From assembly GCF_900637685.1 (NCBI RefSeq), contig NZ_LR134388.1, positions 238,501 through 302,500 of the forward strand: DNA of 64,000 nt, read 5' to 3'. Of the stretch, positions 52,402-62,726 are shown in pieces. The notes under the pieces were generated by a model, which was given only the letters and a program-made list of their open reading frames with translations, did not search any database and was not told the origin of the DNA. This stretch comes from Legionella sainthelensi. Its GTDB lineage: Bacteria > Pseudomonadota > Gammaproteobacteria > Legionellales > Legionellaceae. Made by a program: the position numbers and the translations under genes. How positions within the stretch are numbered: position 1 is the first letter of the stretch; every line of letters starts with the position of its first letter.

Positions 52402-54567
52402 GTGGCGAAGTTTACAAAAGAAATAGCATTTGGTGACCACACTCTTATATTAGAAACTGGTGAAGTAGCACGACAAGCTGATGGAGCAGTTTTTGCCAGT
52501 ATGAATGGTACCCAAGTGTTAGCTACTGTAGTTGGAAAAAAAGACGGTGGTGAAAACAGTGGATTTTTTCCTCTGACAGTAAATTACCAGGAAAAATTTT
52601 ACGCTGTAGGAAAAATACCAGGGGGATTTAACAAACGCGAAGGCAGACCTACAGAACTCGAAACATTAATTTCTAGACTGATTGATCGTCCTATTCGGCC
52701 TCTATTTCCTGAGGGCTTTTGTAACGAAGTGCAAGTAATAGCTACAGTTCTTTCATTAAATCCTGAAGTGTCTCCTGACATCGTAGCAATGATAGCCTCA
52801 TCTGCTGCTTTAGCTCTTTCTGGGGTTCCATTTAATGGACCAATTGGCGCTGCCCGTGTTGGTTACCGAGATGGTATTTATTTATTAAACCCAAGTAGAA
52901 AAGAGCTGGAACACTCTAAATTAGATCTGGTTGTTGCTGGAACTAAAAGTGCTATTTTGATGGTTGAGTCAGAAGCTAAAGAATTAAGTGAAGACATTAT
53001 GCGCGGAGCGATCATGTTCGGTCATGAAATGATGAAGAATGTGATTAAAGGAATAGAAGAACTGGCTGCTCAAGGAGGCAAGGCGCGTTGGGACTGGAGT
53101 CCTCGTGAGGTAGATGTGAATTTGCAGTCACGTGTGTCTGATATGATAAAACATGAAGTTGAAGCTGCTTATCTTATCAAAGACAAACAAGAGCGTTATC
53201 AACGCTTAGCCGAATTAAAAGACCAGACTATTACAGCGTTACAAGCCGAAAATGAAGAATTGAATGCTGATATCATCAGTAATCTATTTGTTGAGCTAGA
53301 GAGCGCCACAGTCAGAAATCGCATACTTGATGGAGAGCCTCGAATTGATGGTCGGGATTGTAAAACAGTACGACCTATAGCGATTCGCACAAAGTTACTA
53401 GAAAGAGCTCATGGCTCTGTTTTATTCACCCGCGGCGAGACCCAAGCTATAGTTGTTGCTACTTTGGGAAATGAGCGGGATGCGCAAATACTTGATAACA
53501 TTACTGGAGAAACAAAAGACCGCTTCATGCTCCATTACAACTTTCCTCCTTATTCAGTAGGGGAAACGGGTATGATTGGCAGTCCTAAGCGCAGAGAAAT
53601 CGGACATGGCCGTTTAGCAAAACGTGCGATTATGGCCGTTCTACCAGAGTCAAATGAATTCCCTTATGTTCTAAGAGTTGTTTCAGAAATTACTGAATCG
53701 AACGGTTCAAGTTCTATGGCTACAGTTTGTGGCACAAGTTTGGCACTTATGGATGCCGGTGTTCCGCTCAAAGCACCTGTTGCTGGAGTTGCAATGGGTT
53801 TGATTAAAGAAGGTGATCGTTATGCTGTTCTTACTGATATATTGGGGGATGAAGATCATTTAGGTGACATGGATTTCAAAGTAGCTGGTACAGAGCATGG
53901 AATCACTGCGTTACAAATGGACATCAAAATTCAGGGAATCACCAGTGAAATTATGGAACAAGCTCTAGATCAAGCTTTGGCAGGACGTATGCACATTCTT
54001 GGAGTAATGAATAATGCATTAGCAGAGCATAGGGAAGAACTATCACAACATGCTCCTAGAATTACTACCATGAAAGTTGCTGAAGATAAGATTCGCACAA
54101 TTATTGGTAAAGGTGGCGCGACAATCAAAGGTCTTATTGATAGTACTGGAGTTTCTATCGATATAGATGATACAGGTGTCGTGCAATTATTTTCACCTGA
54201 CTTGCAGGCATTAGAAGAAGCTCAAAAGCAAATTAAATCTTTAATCGCTGAAATTGAAGTGGGTCAAACTTATCAAGGTAAAGTGAGTAAAATCGTTGAT
54301 TTTGGTGCCTTCATCAATCTATTACCTGGCAAAGATGGATTGCTGCACATTTCGCAAATCTGTAATGATAGAGCTCAAAAAGTCGATACCGTTTTACAAG
54401 AAGGACAGGAAATAGAAGTGTTTGTTGCTGGTATTGATAAACAAGGCAGGGTGAAACTTGAATGGAAAGATAAACCAAAGAATGAAGAAGCAGCGACACT
54501 CGTTGAAGAAGGTAGTCCTGAGCCATCAAGTGTAGAGGCCTCTCAAGACAGTAATGAGGAAGAGTAG
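52402..54567 (+). CDS. pnp: Polyribonucleotide nucleotidyltransferase
   Basis: A 721-residue phosphorolytic 3'-5' exoribonuclease of the RNA degradosome. Two RNase PH domains (first from ITFG-like [11 protein letters not shown]; second with [13 protein letters not shown], then [19 protein letters not shown]) are followed by a KH domain ([18 protein letters not shown]) and an S1 domain ([30 protein letters not shown]). The last 30 residues are acidic. GTG start with GGGAG upstream. Confidence 0.97.
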   Translation: MAKFTKEIAFGDHTLILETGEVARQADGAVFASMNGTQVLATVVGKKDGGENSGFFPLTVNYQEKFYAVGKIPGGFNKREGRPTELETLISRLIDRPIRPLFPEGFCNEVQVIATVLSLNPEVSPDIVAMIASSAALALSGVPFNGPIGAARVGYRDGIYLLNPSRKELEHSKLDLVVAGTKSAILMVESEAKELSEDIMRGAIMFGHEMMKNVIKGIEELAAQGGKARWDWSPREVDVNLQSRVSDMIKHEVEAAYLIKDKQERYQRLAELKDQTITALQAENEELNADIISNLFVELESATVRNRILDGEPRIDGRDCKTVRPIAIRTKLLERAHGSVLFTRGETQAIVVATLGNERDAQILDNITGETKDRFMLHYNFPPYSVGETGMIGSPKRREIGHGRLAKRAIMAVLPESNEFPYVLRVVSEITESNGSSSMATVCGTSLALMDAGVPLKAPVAGVAMGLIKEGDRYAVLTDILGDEDHLGDMDFKVAGTEHGITALQMDIKIQGITSEIMEQALDQALAGRMHILGVMNNALAEHREELSQHAPRITTMKVAEDKIRTIIGKGGATIKGLIDSTGVSIDIDDTGVVQLFSPDLQALEEAQKQIKSLIAEIEVGQTYQGKVSKIVDFGAFINLLPGKDGLLHISQICNDRAQKVDTVLQEGQEIEVFVAGIDKQGRVKLEWKDKPKNEEAATLVEEGSPEPSSVEASQDSNEEE

Positions 54568-54602
54568 TTTTAGTGATTTGCATCATATCATGATGTGCGT
54601 CT

Positions 54603-54655
54603 AACCTAGGCCCGACATAAAAAATAAGATGTATTTGTGTCGGGCCTAGGTTTTT
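54603..54655 (+). terminator. Strong intrinsic terminator of pnp
   Basis: AACCTAGGCCCGACA and its perfect 15-bp complement across a 20-nt loop, followed by Ts. The rest of the 54568-54966 gap holds no gene that I can support. Confidence 0.88.
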
Positions 54656-54966
54656 AGCTTGGTGCGCTATCAAAATGTGGCATAAATGATGTACGCAACA
54701 TATCTTTGAAGCCTTTTCACGTAACCTGAGCTGAAATTCATTTTTATACAAAGACGCAAGCATCGCCCTTGAGCAGGTAGAAATCAGAAATTCCTAACTT
54801 GAGCCTAAGAGACATTGATTCAGCAGGGAGTAATGCTTTTACGTACCTATAAAGAAAATGAAAAGATCCGTGAAATAATTATTGACTCGAAATAAACATA
54901 AGTGAGGTATCATCTATGCATTTTATGTATTATCTCGGATTAGGAAACATTCAGATTCTTCAATGT

Positions 54967-55512
54967 TTATTTCCCATGAATTAAAGTCAAAAACTCAGAC
55001 CTACTTGTTGGGTTATTACGCATGTCACCAAGCATTACAGAAGTTGTCATCACCGAGTTTTGTTTTTCCACGCCACGCATCATCATGCAAAGGTGTTTTG
55101 CTTCAATAACAACGGCTACACCACGTGCGCCAGTAATTGATTCAATACAATTGGCTATTTCTGTAGTTAGGCGCTCTTGAATTTGTAACCGTCTTGCAAA
55201 ATAATCAACGATACGTGCTATTTTAGACAAGCCAATTACTTTTCCATGAGGGAGGTACCCAACATGACATTTGCCAAGGAAGGGGAGTAGATGGTGTTCA
55301 CACATTGAATACATTTCTATATCTTTGACTATAACCATTTCGCTCATATCAGATTCGAATAGAGCGCCATTGATAATGTCCTCAAGATTCTCTTGATAGC
55401 CTTTAGTCAAGTAATGCATTGCGTTTGCTGCACGTGCAGGAGTATCTATCAAACCCTCACGAGTTACATCTTCACCAATTAGTTTTAATAGTTCTGTATA
55501 TAATTGTTCCAT
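54967..55512 (-). CDS. folE: GTP cyclohydrolase I
   Basis: Converts GTP to dihydroneopterin triphosphate, first step of folate/pterin synthesis. A 181-residue form with the zinc/active-site motifs [22 protein letters not shown], the [23 protein letters not shown] block and [18 protein letters not shown] chose the ATG at 55512, with AGGTTAGGA upstream; an in-frame start farther upstream is inside the HIT gene. Second gene of a two-gene unit. Confidence 0.95.
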   Translation of the reverse strand: MEQLYTELLKLIGEDVTREGLIDTPARAANAMHYLTKGYQENLEDIINGALFESDMSEMVIVKDIEMYSMCEHHLLPFLGKCHVGYLPHGKVIGLSKIARIVDYFARRLQIQERLTTEIANCIESITGARGVAVVIEAKHLCMMMRGVEKQNSVMTTSVMLGDMRNNPTSRSEFLTLIHGK

Positions 55513-55520
55513 AGTAATTC

Positions 55521-55862
55521 CTAACCTGGTGGCCAAGTCATGTGACGTCCGCCCAGTAAATGTAAATGAATATGATACACTGTCTGGCCTCCGTCGGAAT
55601 TGATGTTAAGAACTAATCGATAGCCTGAATCACTAATTCCTTCAGCGTGAGCAATTTTTTTTGCCCTTAACATCATTTTTCCCAACAGGGTTTGGTGTTC
55701 ATCGCTGGCATCATTCAACGTAGAAATATGCTGCTTTGGTATTATCAGTACATGCTTAGGAGCTTGCGGATTCAGATCACGAAATGCCATTATCTCATCA
55801 TCTTCAAAAACTACTGATGCAGGGATTGCACCTTGTGCAATTTTGCAAAACAAGCAATTCAT
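55521..55862 (-). CDS. HIT family nucleotide hydrolase (HinT-like)
   Basis: A 113-residue histidine-triad protein of the HinT branch. The triad is in [20 protein letters not shown] (H-x-H-x-H), and [41 protein letters not shown] is the typical N-terminal half. HinT cleaves purine nucleoside phosphoramidates. The ATG at 55862 begins the conserved core. 8 bp ahead of folE. Confidence 0.93.
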   Translation of the reverse strand: MNCLFCKIAQGAIPASVVFEDDEIMAFRDLNPQAPKHVLIIPKQHISTLNDASDEHQTLLGKMMLRAKKIAHAEGISDSGYRLVLNINSDGGQTVYHIHLHLLGGRHMTWPPG

Positions 55863-56051
55863 AAGCAATCTCATTATTATGTATAAATAAGCTATTATAC
55901 ATTGCTAACTTATATTGCAACAGCTTATCTTTGCCTTTTGGCATGATTTTTCGCATAATAGCCGCCATATGTACCTTTCACAATTTTAGGTCAAATTTAT
56001 TTTGTGAGAGCTTATTCATTTTTATTCGATTATTAAAGGGAGGGGGAATCA

Positions 56052-56585
56052 ATGAGTTTAATGAAAATCAGTAGTGGTCGCGATTTACCAAAAGAAATTA
56101 ATGTGGTTATAGAAATTCCTATGCACAGTGAACCAGTAAAATATGAAATGAATAAAGAATCCGGAGTGTTATTCGTGGATCGCTTTTTGACAACGCCCAT
56201 GTTTTATCCTGCTAATTATGGCTATATTCCTCAGACTTTATCTGAAGATGGAGATCCTGTAGATGTGCTTGTTGTAACTCCGGTTCCTTTGGTCGGTGGG
56301 TCTGTTATTCCATGCAGAGCGGTAGGAATGTTAAAAATGACGGATGAATCCGGTATTGATGCTAAGATCCTAGCTGTACCGACAAACAAGTTAACTAAAA
56401 TTTATGAGTCCATTCAATCCTATGAAAGCTTGCCTCAGCATTTATTGCGATCAGTAGAACATTTTTTCAGCCATTACAAAGACTTAGAAGAAGGGAAATG
56501 GGTGAAACTCGATGGTTGGGTTGGCCCTGACGAGGCTTTCAAAGAAATTTTATCCAGCGTTTCTCGTTTTAATGAGAATAAATAA
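56052..56585 (+). CDS. ppa: Inorganic pyrophosphatase
   Basis: A 177-residue soluble family-I enzyme that hydrolyses pyrophosphate and drives biosynthetic reactions. The metal-binding signature [13 protein letters not shown] is intact, and [13 protein letters not shown] and [13 protein letters not shown] are family blocks. GGGAGGGGG precedes the ATG. Confidence 0.97.
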   Translation: MSLMKISSGRDLPKEINVVIEIPMHSEPVKYEMNKESGVLFVDRFLTTPMFYPANYGYIPQTLSEDGDPVDVLVVTPVPLVGGSVIPCRAVGMLKMTDESGIDAKILAVPTNKLTKIYESIQSYESLPQHLLRSVEHFFSHYKDLEEGKWVKLDGWVGPDEAFKEILSSVSRFNENK

Positions 56586-56971
56586 CGTTTTAAGATGAGT
56601 AAATTCACCAGCATAATACAAACCACATTGGTTTAAGCGTGCAGCATTACCTGAATATTAATACGTTATGTTATAAATGCTCAGGTAAATGCTGTGCTTC
56701 TGTGTAGGCATCATTTGATATAATTATAATGAATAATGACACATTCTTAGCGAATAGCGTCGGGCTGTAGATCCACATACCTAAAGTTGGTATGGTGCTG
56801 AGCACATCTTGGCTTATTTCCTTCTTGGAAATGCAGTGGCGTGAACTGTAGGACTCTGCTACTTTTTCTGGAATTTTCTGACGAACCTGATTTTGGGACT
56901 TATTCCTCATCTCGCTTTCTTTCAAACCATGTGATACTTTATTTCCTGTTCTAAAAGCTTAAGGAAACTCG
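56586..56971. other. Gene-free stretch after ppa
   Basis: About 386 bp with no gene that I can support. A minus-strand ORF of 84 codons exists, but it shows no protein-like pattern. The promoter of the CBS-domain gene must be here; AAGGAAA precedes its GTG start. Confidence 0.45.
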
Positions 56972-58264
56972 GTGGAACTTCATCTTTCTACTCTATCCAT
57001 CCTATTATTATTTTTAATCTTACTGGCTGCTTTTTTTGCTGGTACTGAAATCGGAATGATGTCTATTAATCGGTACAAATTAAAACATCTAGTAAAGAAA
57101 GGAAACAAGCAAGCCATTAGAGTGAATCAGATTCTTGCCCGTCCGGATCGATTATTAAGTGTGGTGTTAATCGGTAATACATTGGCCAATATTTTTGCCT
57201 CAACAATAGCAACTTTGATTGGCCAGCATCTCTATGGGGATGTTGGAATTGCTGTAGCAACAGCTCTTTTAACACTAGTCATCTTAGTATTTTCGGAAAT
57301 GATTCCTAAAACATTTGCTGCCATTCACCCCCAAAAAGTTGCTTTTGCCACGTCGTTGCCATTAAGAATTTTGCAATGGATTTTTGCGCCTTTAGTCTAT
57401 GTAAGCAGTTCAATGTCTAACGGGGTCTTACGCTTATTCCGTGTCTCTGTGGATAAAATGCAAAAAGAAGCATTAACCGGTGAAGAATTACGCTCAGTAG
57501 TTCATGAGGCGGGGGGATTATTGCCTGTTGAGCATAAAAGCATGTTGATTAGTCTCTTAGATTTAGAAACAGCCACAGTGGAAGACATCATGATTCCTAA
57601 ATCAGAGATTGTTGGGATCGATATCGAAAAACCTTGGTCAGAAATATTGGAGCAATTGGAAACTGCAAAGCATACCAGACTACCTTTATACCGTGATTCA
57701 GTAGATGATTTAGTAGGAATGATTCACATGCGCGATGCTTTAAATCTGGCTATAGAAGATAAATTGGATCTTAATAGTTTACTGCATGCAGCGGATGAGC
57801 CCTATTATATTCCTGAGGCTACCCCATTAAATGTCCAGCTCTCGAATTTTAAAAAAATGAAAAAGCGCAGCTCTTTTGTGGTTGATGAATATGGAAACAT
57901 TCAAGGATTAGTCACAATGGAAGATATTCTTGAAGAGATTGTAGGTGAGTTTACTACAGATGTAGCTGCATTGAGTCGAGATATCACGCCTCAAAATGAT
58001 GGCTCAGTTATTGTGGATGCGAGTTTAACGTTACGCCATTTAAATCGATTAATGGGGTGGCAATTACCGCATATCGGCCCCAAAACTTTAAGTGGCTTAA
58101 TTGTTGAATATCTTGGCTACATTCCACCAGCAGAATCATGTTTAACTATAGACAGTTATCGTATTGAAATATTAAAAGTAGGAGATAATACGATTAAAAG
58201 TGTGAAAATGTTTAAAATAGGTAAAAAGCCACAAATTCTAGAGCTTTTTGCAACAAAAAAATAG
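56972..58264 (+). CDS. CNNM/CBS-domain transporter-like protein (CorB/YfjD type)
   Basis: A 430-residue membrane protein: DUF21/CNNM transmembrane domain (helices at about 7-27, 60-80, 90-112 and 125-150), two CBS domains (VEDIMIPKSEIVGID and the SFVVDEYGNIQGLVTMEDILEEIVGE signature) and a C-terminal CorC/HlyC domain. Homologues take part in magnesium or cobalt homeostasis. GTG start with AAGGAAA upstream. No partner gene is adjacent. Confidence 0.93.
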   Translation: MELHLSTLSILLLFLILLAAFFAGTEIGMMSINRYKLKHLVKKGNKQAIRVNQILARPDRLLSVVLIGNTLANIFASTIATLIGQHLYGDVGIAVATALLTLVILVFSEMIPKTFAAIHPQKVAFATSLPLRILQWIFAPLVYVSSSMSNGVLRLFRVSVDKMQKEALTGEELRSVVHEAGGLLPVEHKSMLISLLDLETATVEDIMIPKSEIVGIDIEKPWSEILEQLETAKHTRLPLYRDSVDDLVGMIHMRDALNLAIEDKLDLNSLLHAADEPYYIPEATPLNVQLSNFKKMKKRSSFVVDEYGNIQGLVTMEDILEEIVGEFTTDVAALSRDITPQNDGSVIVDASLTLRHLNRLMGWQLPHIGPKTLSGLIVEYLGYIPPAESCLTIDSYRIEILKVGDNTIKSVKMFKIGKKPQILELFATKK

Positions 58265-58388
58265 TTGCCTTGCAGCGTTGTATTGAACTTAGTGCGTGGT
58301 GCTCGTTCCATTCAAGGGATGTGGTTCAAACAGATATACATGAATACATTTCCAGGAGTTGCTTGTCCCGCTTCTAAGACTATAAAAA

Positions 58389-59114
58389 TTAAGACCTTAT
58401 ATCACTTTCTTTTAACGCGATGACTTGTGCGGTAAACATATAGCCGCCGTTGCGAATAGTTTTAATTAATGCAGGTTTTTTTGCATCCACCTCGATTTTT
58501 TGACGCAGTCTGCTTATTTGTACATCAATTCTTCGATCAAAAGGATTTAGATCGCTATTTTTAGTAATTTGTAATAAAAGCTCTCGATCTAAAACTCGTT
58601 GTGGTTGTTGAACAAAAGTGAGTAATAAATCATACTCCCCTGCACTTAATGACAATTCTTGATGGTCATCGCGAAAAACTTGTCTGGATGCAGGATAAAG
58701 TTTCCAGTTGGAAAAAATAAGCACTTCTTTTTCATACTCAATGTGGTGTTGTGCTCTTAAAACACGCCGATTAATGGCACTTATTCGCGCATGCAGCTCC
58801 CTGGGATAAAGAGGCTTTACTATGAAATCATCAGCCCCTGCTTCGAGTACTTGAATACATGCATCTTCATCTGCGGTACCGTTTATCACTAATAAAGGTA
58901 CAGGATAGTTTGTATAAAACTGATGAATCATCTGCGGATCACTTTTTAAAATCGACCAATGAATTAGAATTGCTGCAGGTACTCCTGATATATTTTGCAT
59001 TGGTTCAAGCTGTTTTTTTTGAACTATTTTTATATTAAATTGTGCAAAATAATTTTTTAGCTCGTCACTGATTGGATCTTCATCAATAAATAGCAGATAG
59101 CTTGATTGTAGCAT
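58389..59114 (-). CDS. OmpR-type response regulator lacking the phosphoacceptor Asp
   Basis: A 241-residue regulator: N-terminal receiver and C-terminal winged helix (LSLSAGEYDLLLTFVQQPQRVLDRELL, DRRIDVQISRLRQKIE, IKTIRNGGYMF). The receiver keeps the acidic pocket (LLFIDEDP), the Thr (LLVINGTADE) and the Lys (FIVKPLYPREL), but where the phosphorylated Asp should lie, after the third strand, the sequence is AAILIHWSIL with His at that place. It is therefore likely an atypical, phosphorylation-independent regulator. No histidine kinase gene is adjacent. The gene is single and its targets are unknown. Confidence 0.88.
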   Translation of the reverse strand: MLQSSYLLFIDEDPISDELKNYFAQFNIKIVQKKQLEPMQNISGVPAAILIHWSILKSDPQMIHQFYTNYPVPLLVINGTADEDACIQVLEAGADDFIVKPLYPRELHARISAINRRVLRAQHHIEYEKEVLIFSNWKLYPASRQVFRDDHQELSLSAGEYDLLLTFVQQPQRVLDRELLLQITKNSDLNPFDRRIDVQISRLRQKIEVDAKKPALIKTIRNGGYMFTAQVIALKESDIRS

Positions 59115-59310
59115 TAGACTCTCTAGGTTTAGGCATGATATTGATGCCTAATTTTGGCAAGTTTATTGTCTGCTTGCAATTATTTTCGATACTCGTAAGT
59201 TCAAAATCCCATTATGCTATTGCAACATTAATTAGGTTCTTTTGGCCAATAGCCCTTATGGCCTACGTGCTTTATGCAACACGTAGGAGTAAAGTGAATA
59301 GCAACAACTC

Positions 59311-59484
59311 TTATTGTTTTTTCTTTTTTTCTAATAATATGGTTCGTAATAATTGAATGACAAAAGCACCTAATTTTCTTTCTCTGCCAGATTGAGTCAG
59401 CGGGATGCCAATCTTTCTTGAGATTTTGGCCTTTAAAGCAGAGATACCAACAAGTCTTTTCCAGGAAAAACCGCCACGATTCAT
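59311..59484 (-). CDS. Small conserved basic protein, 57 residues
   Basis: A short ORF with a good ribosome-binding site (GGAG, 5 bp before the ATG). It starts MNRGGFSWKRLVGIS, continues with a basic ALKAKISRKIGIPLTQSGRER stretch and ends with a hydrophobic-then-lysine-rich tail. FSWKR...GIPLT..GR.RK resembles, from memory, a family of small conserved bacterial proteins of unknown function. Its function is not known to me. Confidence 0.7.
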   Translation of the reverse strand: MNRGGFSWKRLVGISALKAKISRKIGIPLTQSGRERKLGAFVIQLLRTILLEKKKKQ

Positions 59485-59676
59485 TTTTACTCCTTTATAA
59501 CAAATTAATAAATCGGATTATCCTAGAAAAATCAACTCAGTTCTACTGAGTCAGCTGCTATTAAGTTTTATACATTGTGCAAGATAGTTTTGCCCAGTCC
59601 AGTCGTCTATTTGCGTACACTTTTTTACCGAACTTTATGTGTATTTTATTCCGAACTTAATGCATACGCTATAAAG

Positions 59677-61599
59677 TTAAGGTAAAGGCAAAAAGAGTTT
59701 TTTTCCATAAAACTGATGGAGTTGTAGATACATTTGAGCAGCAGGTGTGGCTTTCGCAAAGTTGCTTTTTAGATCATCATCCCAGGCACCAGTAGAGAGG
59801 TTTTGAATCACGGGTATATAATTCTTATCATCGGGGTAAAGGACCAGCACCCAATTATTTTTGATTATTCCATAGAGCTTTTGCTTTTCAAAATATTGCA
59901 TTTTATTAGGTTTAATTTCAAGCTCCCCTGTTTCAGGGTTAACCATATAAAATAAATGACCAATATTTATGGATTTCTCTTTTGATAATTTTTGGTTAGG
60001 GAATATGCCGCTTTCAATAAAAAACGTCCGTTTTGGTAAAATATAGTTAGGATTCAGCACGGCAGGAAGTAATGAAATTCCATCCATTTTTTGCTTATTT
60101 TGCAAATGTAGAAAATCGAGAATTGTAGGTGAAAGATCAATTAATGCAACTCTCGTGTTAATTTTGTCATCCTTTGTAATTAATTGTCCGTTTTTATAAA
60201 TTCTGAAAGCCAATACATTATGATACTGTTTAGGACTTAATATATCTGAACCATGACCTGCACTTTTATTTAAATCAGTAGCGGTTTTTTCTTTGAGGTA
60301 TTCTGCAAATTTGCTAGGAAGCGATCCTTGATAATTAGAATAATTAGTTAAACGAGAGTTAGGATGGTACAACACTTCCCCATGATCGCTTAACACGATT
60401 AGAAGACAGTTATCCAAATAATGATTTTCTTGTAAGTACATGAAAAAAGATTCAAATTGTTTATCGACTTTTTTTAAAGCTTGTTGATAAAGAACATCTC
60501 TTTTCTCAAGACTAAATTCATTATTAACTTGTTCAGGTAAGGATGATGCCCATGCATAAGGCCAGTGCGGGAGTGTGAAATGAACTCCCAAAAAAACCGG
60601 CATAGTGTGTACCTCTGAGGCGAGGTCGTGTTTTAATTTAGTTGTAAATGTTTGTGGGTAGTAAGAGAAATAACTCGCTCGATTACTGTAATTATAAGGA
60701 AATAGCCAGGAGCCAATTCGAAAGTTAATTAGCAGATTAGAGAGTGGCAAATCATTAGACGTTCCAAGAATGACATCATTAATACCGAGCTTAGGACCAA
60801 TAACGTCTTCAAACCCAAACTCCTTGTCTATATTATTAAATCGCCTGTCGTCTGTCGCATAAATTGTGGTGTATCCTTGTCTTTTAAGCATCCAAGCGAT
60901 ACTTAACTCACTTTTGACCATATCTTTTGCTACTAAATTTTCTTCGCCATGATGATGTTCTGCATATAATCCCGTTAAAATACTTGACCATGCAGGGTAG
61001 GTCCTTGCAAGTGGGCTGATTGAATCAGTAAATTGAGTGCTTTGGTTTACTAGTTTAGAGAAAAAAGGCATGCTTTTGGAGTTAACACTATCTGGACTTA
61101 GGGAATCTATTCCTAATAAGATAATGTTAGGTTTTTCACTAGTAGAGGGTTGGCTAGGTTGATTATGAGTCAGATTTACGATTAAAGGAAGAATGGCTAT
61201 GACTGCTAACGTATATAAACTTTTTCGATAAATAATGCCGTTAATGATTAAAAGGCTTAATCCTGATACTGAAACGCTTAATACTATAAGCATAAATGAT
61301 TCTGGTATTGGAGGTGAAAAGAGTTTGCTAAATATACTAAGTGGAAAATAATAGCTATTTGCACTTAGTATGGCGCAAACACTGAGTACCCAAATAATAA
61401 TAATCCATTGCTGCTCAGAAAAATAATGCCATGAGCGTTTTAGTATTCCAATAAGCAGAAATGTCTGAATTAATGACAATAGTATATAAAGAGAGAGGTG
61501 AATTATGAACGTTGTGATTAATTCTATCCAAATTTGTGTCGGAAGTTTTATCGCATTAACAAAACTACTGTTGTTGGTATAAACCAATGCTAACTGCAA
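59677..61599 (-). CDS. Inner-membrane sulfatase-family hydrolase
   Basis: A 640-residue protein: four or five N-terminal membrane helices (about 22-52, 62-82, 98-122, 126-143) and a sulfatase-fold alkaline-phosphatase superfamily domain from about 155. Metal ligands include D165 in PNIILLGIDSL and the late LSDHGE; the nucleophile is probably T200 in LARTYPAWSSILTG, a Thr as in lipoteichoic-acid synthase-like phosphotransferases rather than a sulfatase Cys/Ser. It may move or hydrolyse a phospho-substituent on LPS, lipid or glycan; substrate unknown. Alone, followed by DUF547. Confidence 0.82.
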   Translation of the reverse strand: MQLALVYTNNSSFVNAIKLPTQIWIELITTFIIHLSLYILLSLIQTFLLIGILKRSWHYFSEQQWIIIIWVLSVCAILSANSYYFPLSIFSKLFSPPIPESFMLIVLSVSVSGLSLLIINGIIYRKSLYTLAVIAILPLIVNLTHNQPSQPSTSEKPNIILLGIDSLSPDSVNSKSMPFFSKLVNQSTQFTDSISPLARTYPAWSSILTGLYAEHHHGEENLVAKDMVKSELSIAWMLKRQGYTTIYATDDRRFNNIDKEFGFEDVIGPKLGINDVILGTSNDLPLSNLLINFRIGSWLFPYNYSNRASYFSYYPQTFTTKLKHDLASEVHTMPVFLGVHFTLPHWPYAWASSLPEQVNNEFSLEKRDVLYQQALKKVDKQFESFFMYLQENHYLDNCLLIVLSDHGEVLYHPNSRLTNYSNYQGSLPSKFAEYLKEKTATDLNKSAGHGSDILSPKQYHNVLAFRIYKNGQLITKDDKINTRVALIDLSPTILDFLHLQNKQKMDGISLLPAVLNPNYILPKRTFFIESGIFPNQKLSKEKSINIGHLFYMVNPETGELEIKPNKMQYFEKQKLYGIIKNNWVLVLYPDDKNYIPVIQNLSTGAWDDDLKSNFAKATPAAQMYLQLHQFYGKKLFLPLP

Positions 61600-61753
61600 A
61601 ACAAAAAAACATAAATTGAATAAAATAAAGTACGTAAAATAGGAAAATACTTCATTAGTTTTTTCATTAGAAATCTTAATACGACTATTTATATTTATAA
61701 GTCAATTATAGATCTTAAAATTAAAAATAGGGCGAGCCTACATACTTTTTTCA

Positions 61754-62614
61754 TCAAAGATCGGTCGTAGGACTATTAATATGCCAATTATAGATATAAC
61801 CATCAATACTATTGATATGCTTCAGTTGACTTTGTAACGGTTCATTAGCAAATATTAATAAATGAAAAACTACATCTTGTTTTGTGCCGCCAAAGTCCTC
61901 TTCATACCATTCATAGATTTTAGAAGTTATGAGATTTCCCTCGACAACATGCACTCCTCTAAGAGAATTAATATAAGTTGTAGCCGCTTGATTTAATTGT
62001 TCTTCTAGCTTATTTCCTTGATAGGCTTTTCTACTTAAGTTTGGAGCCCCGATAGTGGCATTATTTAAAGCATAATGAGTACGAGGATCGTTCCAAACCG
62101 CTCTAATAATACGATTATTGATATCATCCAGAGTTAAAGGAGTACTCTTAATCGTGATTAAATTAGCTCCCCAAGGACCTACACTGAATAAACCGGGCGA
62201 AATATTAATTTCTTGAATTGTAGTAATAGGGTAATAGTTAGCAACAATTTGTACTGTCAACGCATTATAAACATTAATCCAATAAGCGAGTTGTTCATTA
62301 CGGTTGTAATTATCAATATTGATTTCTGACATGCTTTTTAAATAATCTTTCAACAAGTTTAAATCTATTTGAGTCATATGGTTATAATCAACGAGATTGA
62401 TATTTTCCTCATTAGTAATGACGCGACGGTTTAGAAAAGTTTGCCAAAGTTGATGGTTAATTACTTTATGTGATAATGGATTACTCACCTCCCATTTGGG
62501 CCATAAATTTTTATAAAAAGACGCGTTTGCTAAACCTGTAAAGAGGAGCATCAATAATAGGAAGAAAGATTTTTTCGTGATCTTTACTGGAGAGAAATTC
62601 TGTTTTTTTAACAT
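61754..62614 (-). CDS. Exported DUF547 protein
   Basis: A 286-residue protein of the DUF547 family. From the ATG at 62614 it has a signal peptide (SFFLLLMLLFTGLANA) and the family's LAYWINVYNALTVQIVANYYP block, then IRAVWNDPRTHYALNNATIGAPNLS. I chose this start because it places the signal peptide at the N-terminus; the frame is open to 62734. Role unknown; the position beside the membrane hydrolase is suggestive of envelope function only. Confidence 0.87.
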   Translation of the reverse strand: MLKKQNFSPVKITKKSFFLLLMLLFTGLANASFYKNLWPKWEVSNPLSHKVINHQLWQTFLNRRVITNEENINLVDYNHMTQIDLNLLKDYLKSMSEINIDNYNRNEQLAYWINVYNALTVQIVANYYPITTIQEINISPGLFSVGPWGANLITIKSTPLTLDDINNRIIRAVWNDPRTHYALNNATIGAPNLSRKAYQGNKLEEQLNQAATTYINSLRGVHVVEGNLITSKIYEWYEEDFGGTKQDVVFHLLIFANEPLQSQLKHINSIDGYIYNWHINSPTTDL

Positions 62615-62726
62615 GGCTCTTGAGTCTACATGTAACTGTGTATCCACACACTCGGGGTTCTCTTGTATCTTTCTGTCTAGGGTGAGCTTCGGAAAGAGTC
62701 TCATATACTTGTTACGGCATACTGAT

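Noticed and set aside
54882..54913. TTGACT and TATCAT as a promoter upstream of 54967
   Set aside because: Spacing of 20 bp is too long, and it points away from the folE gene with no ORF or RNA after it.
56671..56925. Minus-strand ORF of 84 codons after ppa
   Set aside because: No ribosome-binding site of note and no family pattern; it lies in the expected promoter region of the following gene.
59102..59356. Plus-strand ORF of 84 codons
   Set aside because: Overlaps the 57-residue gene on the other strand, which has the better start and protein pattern.
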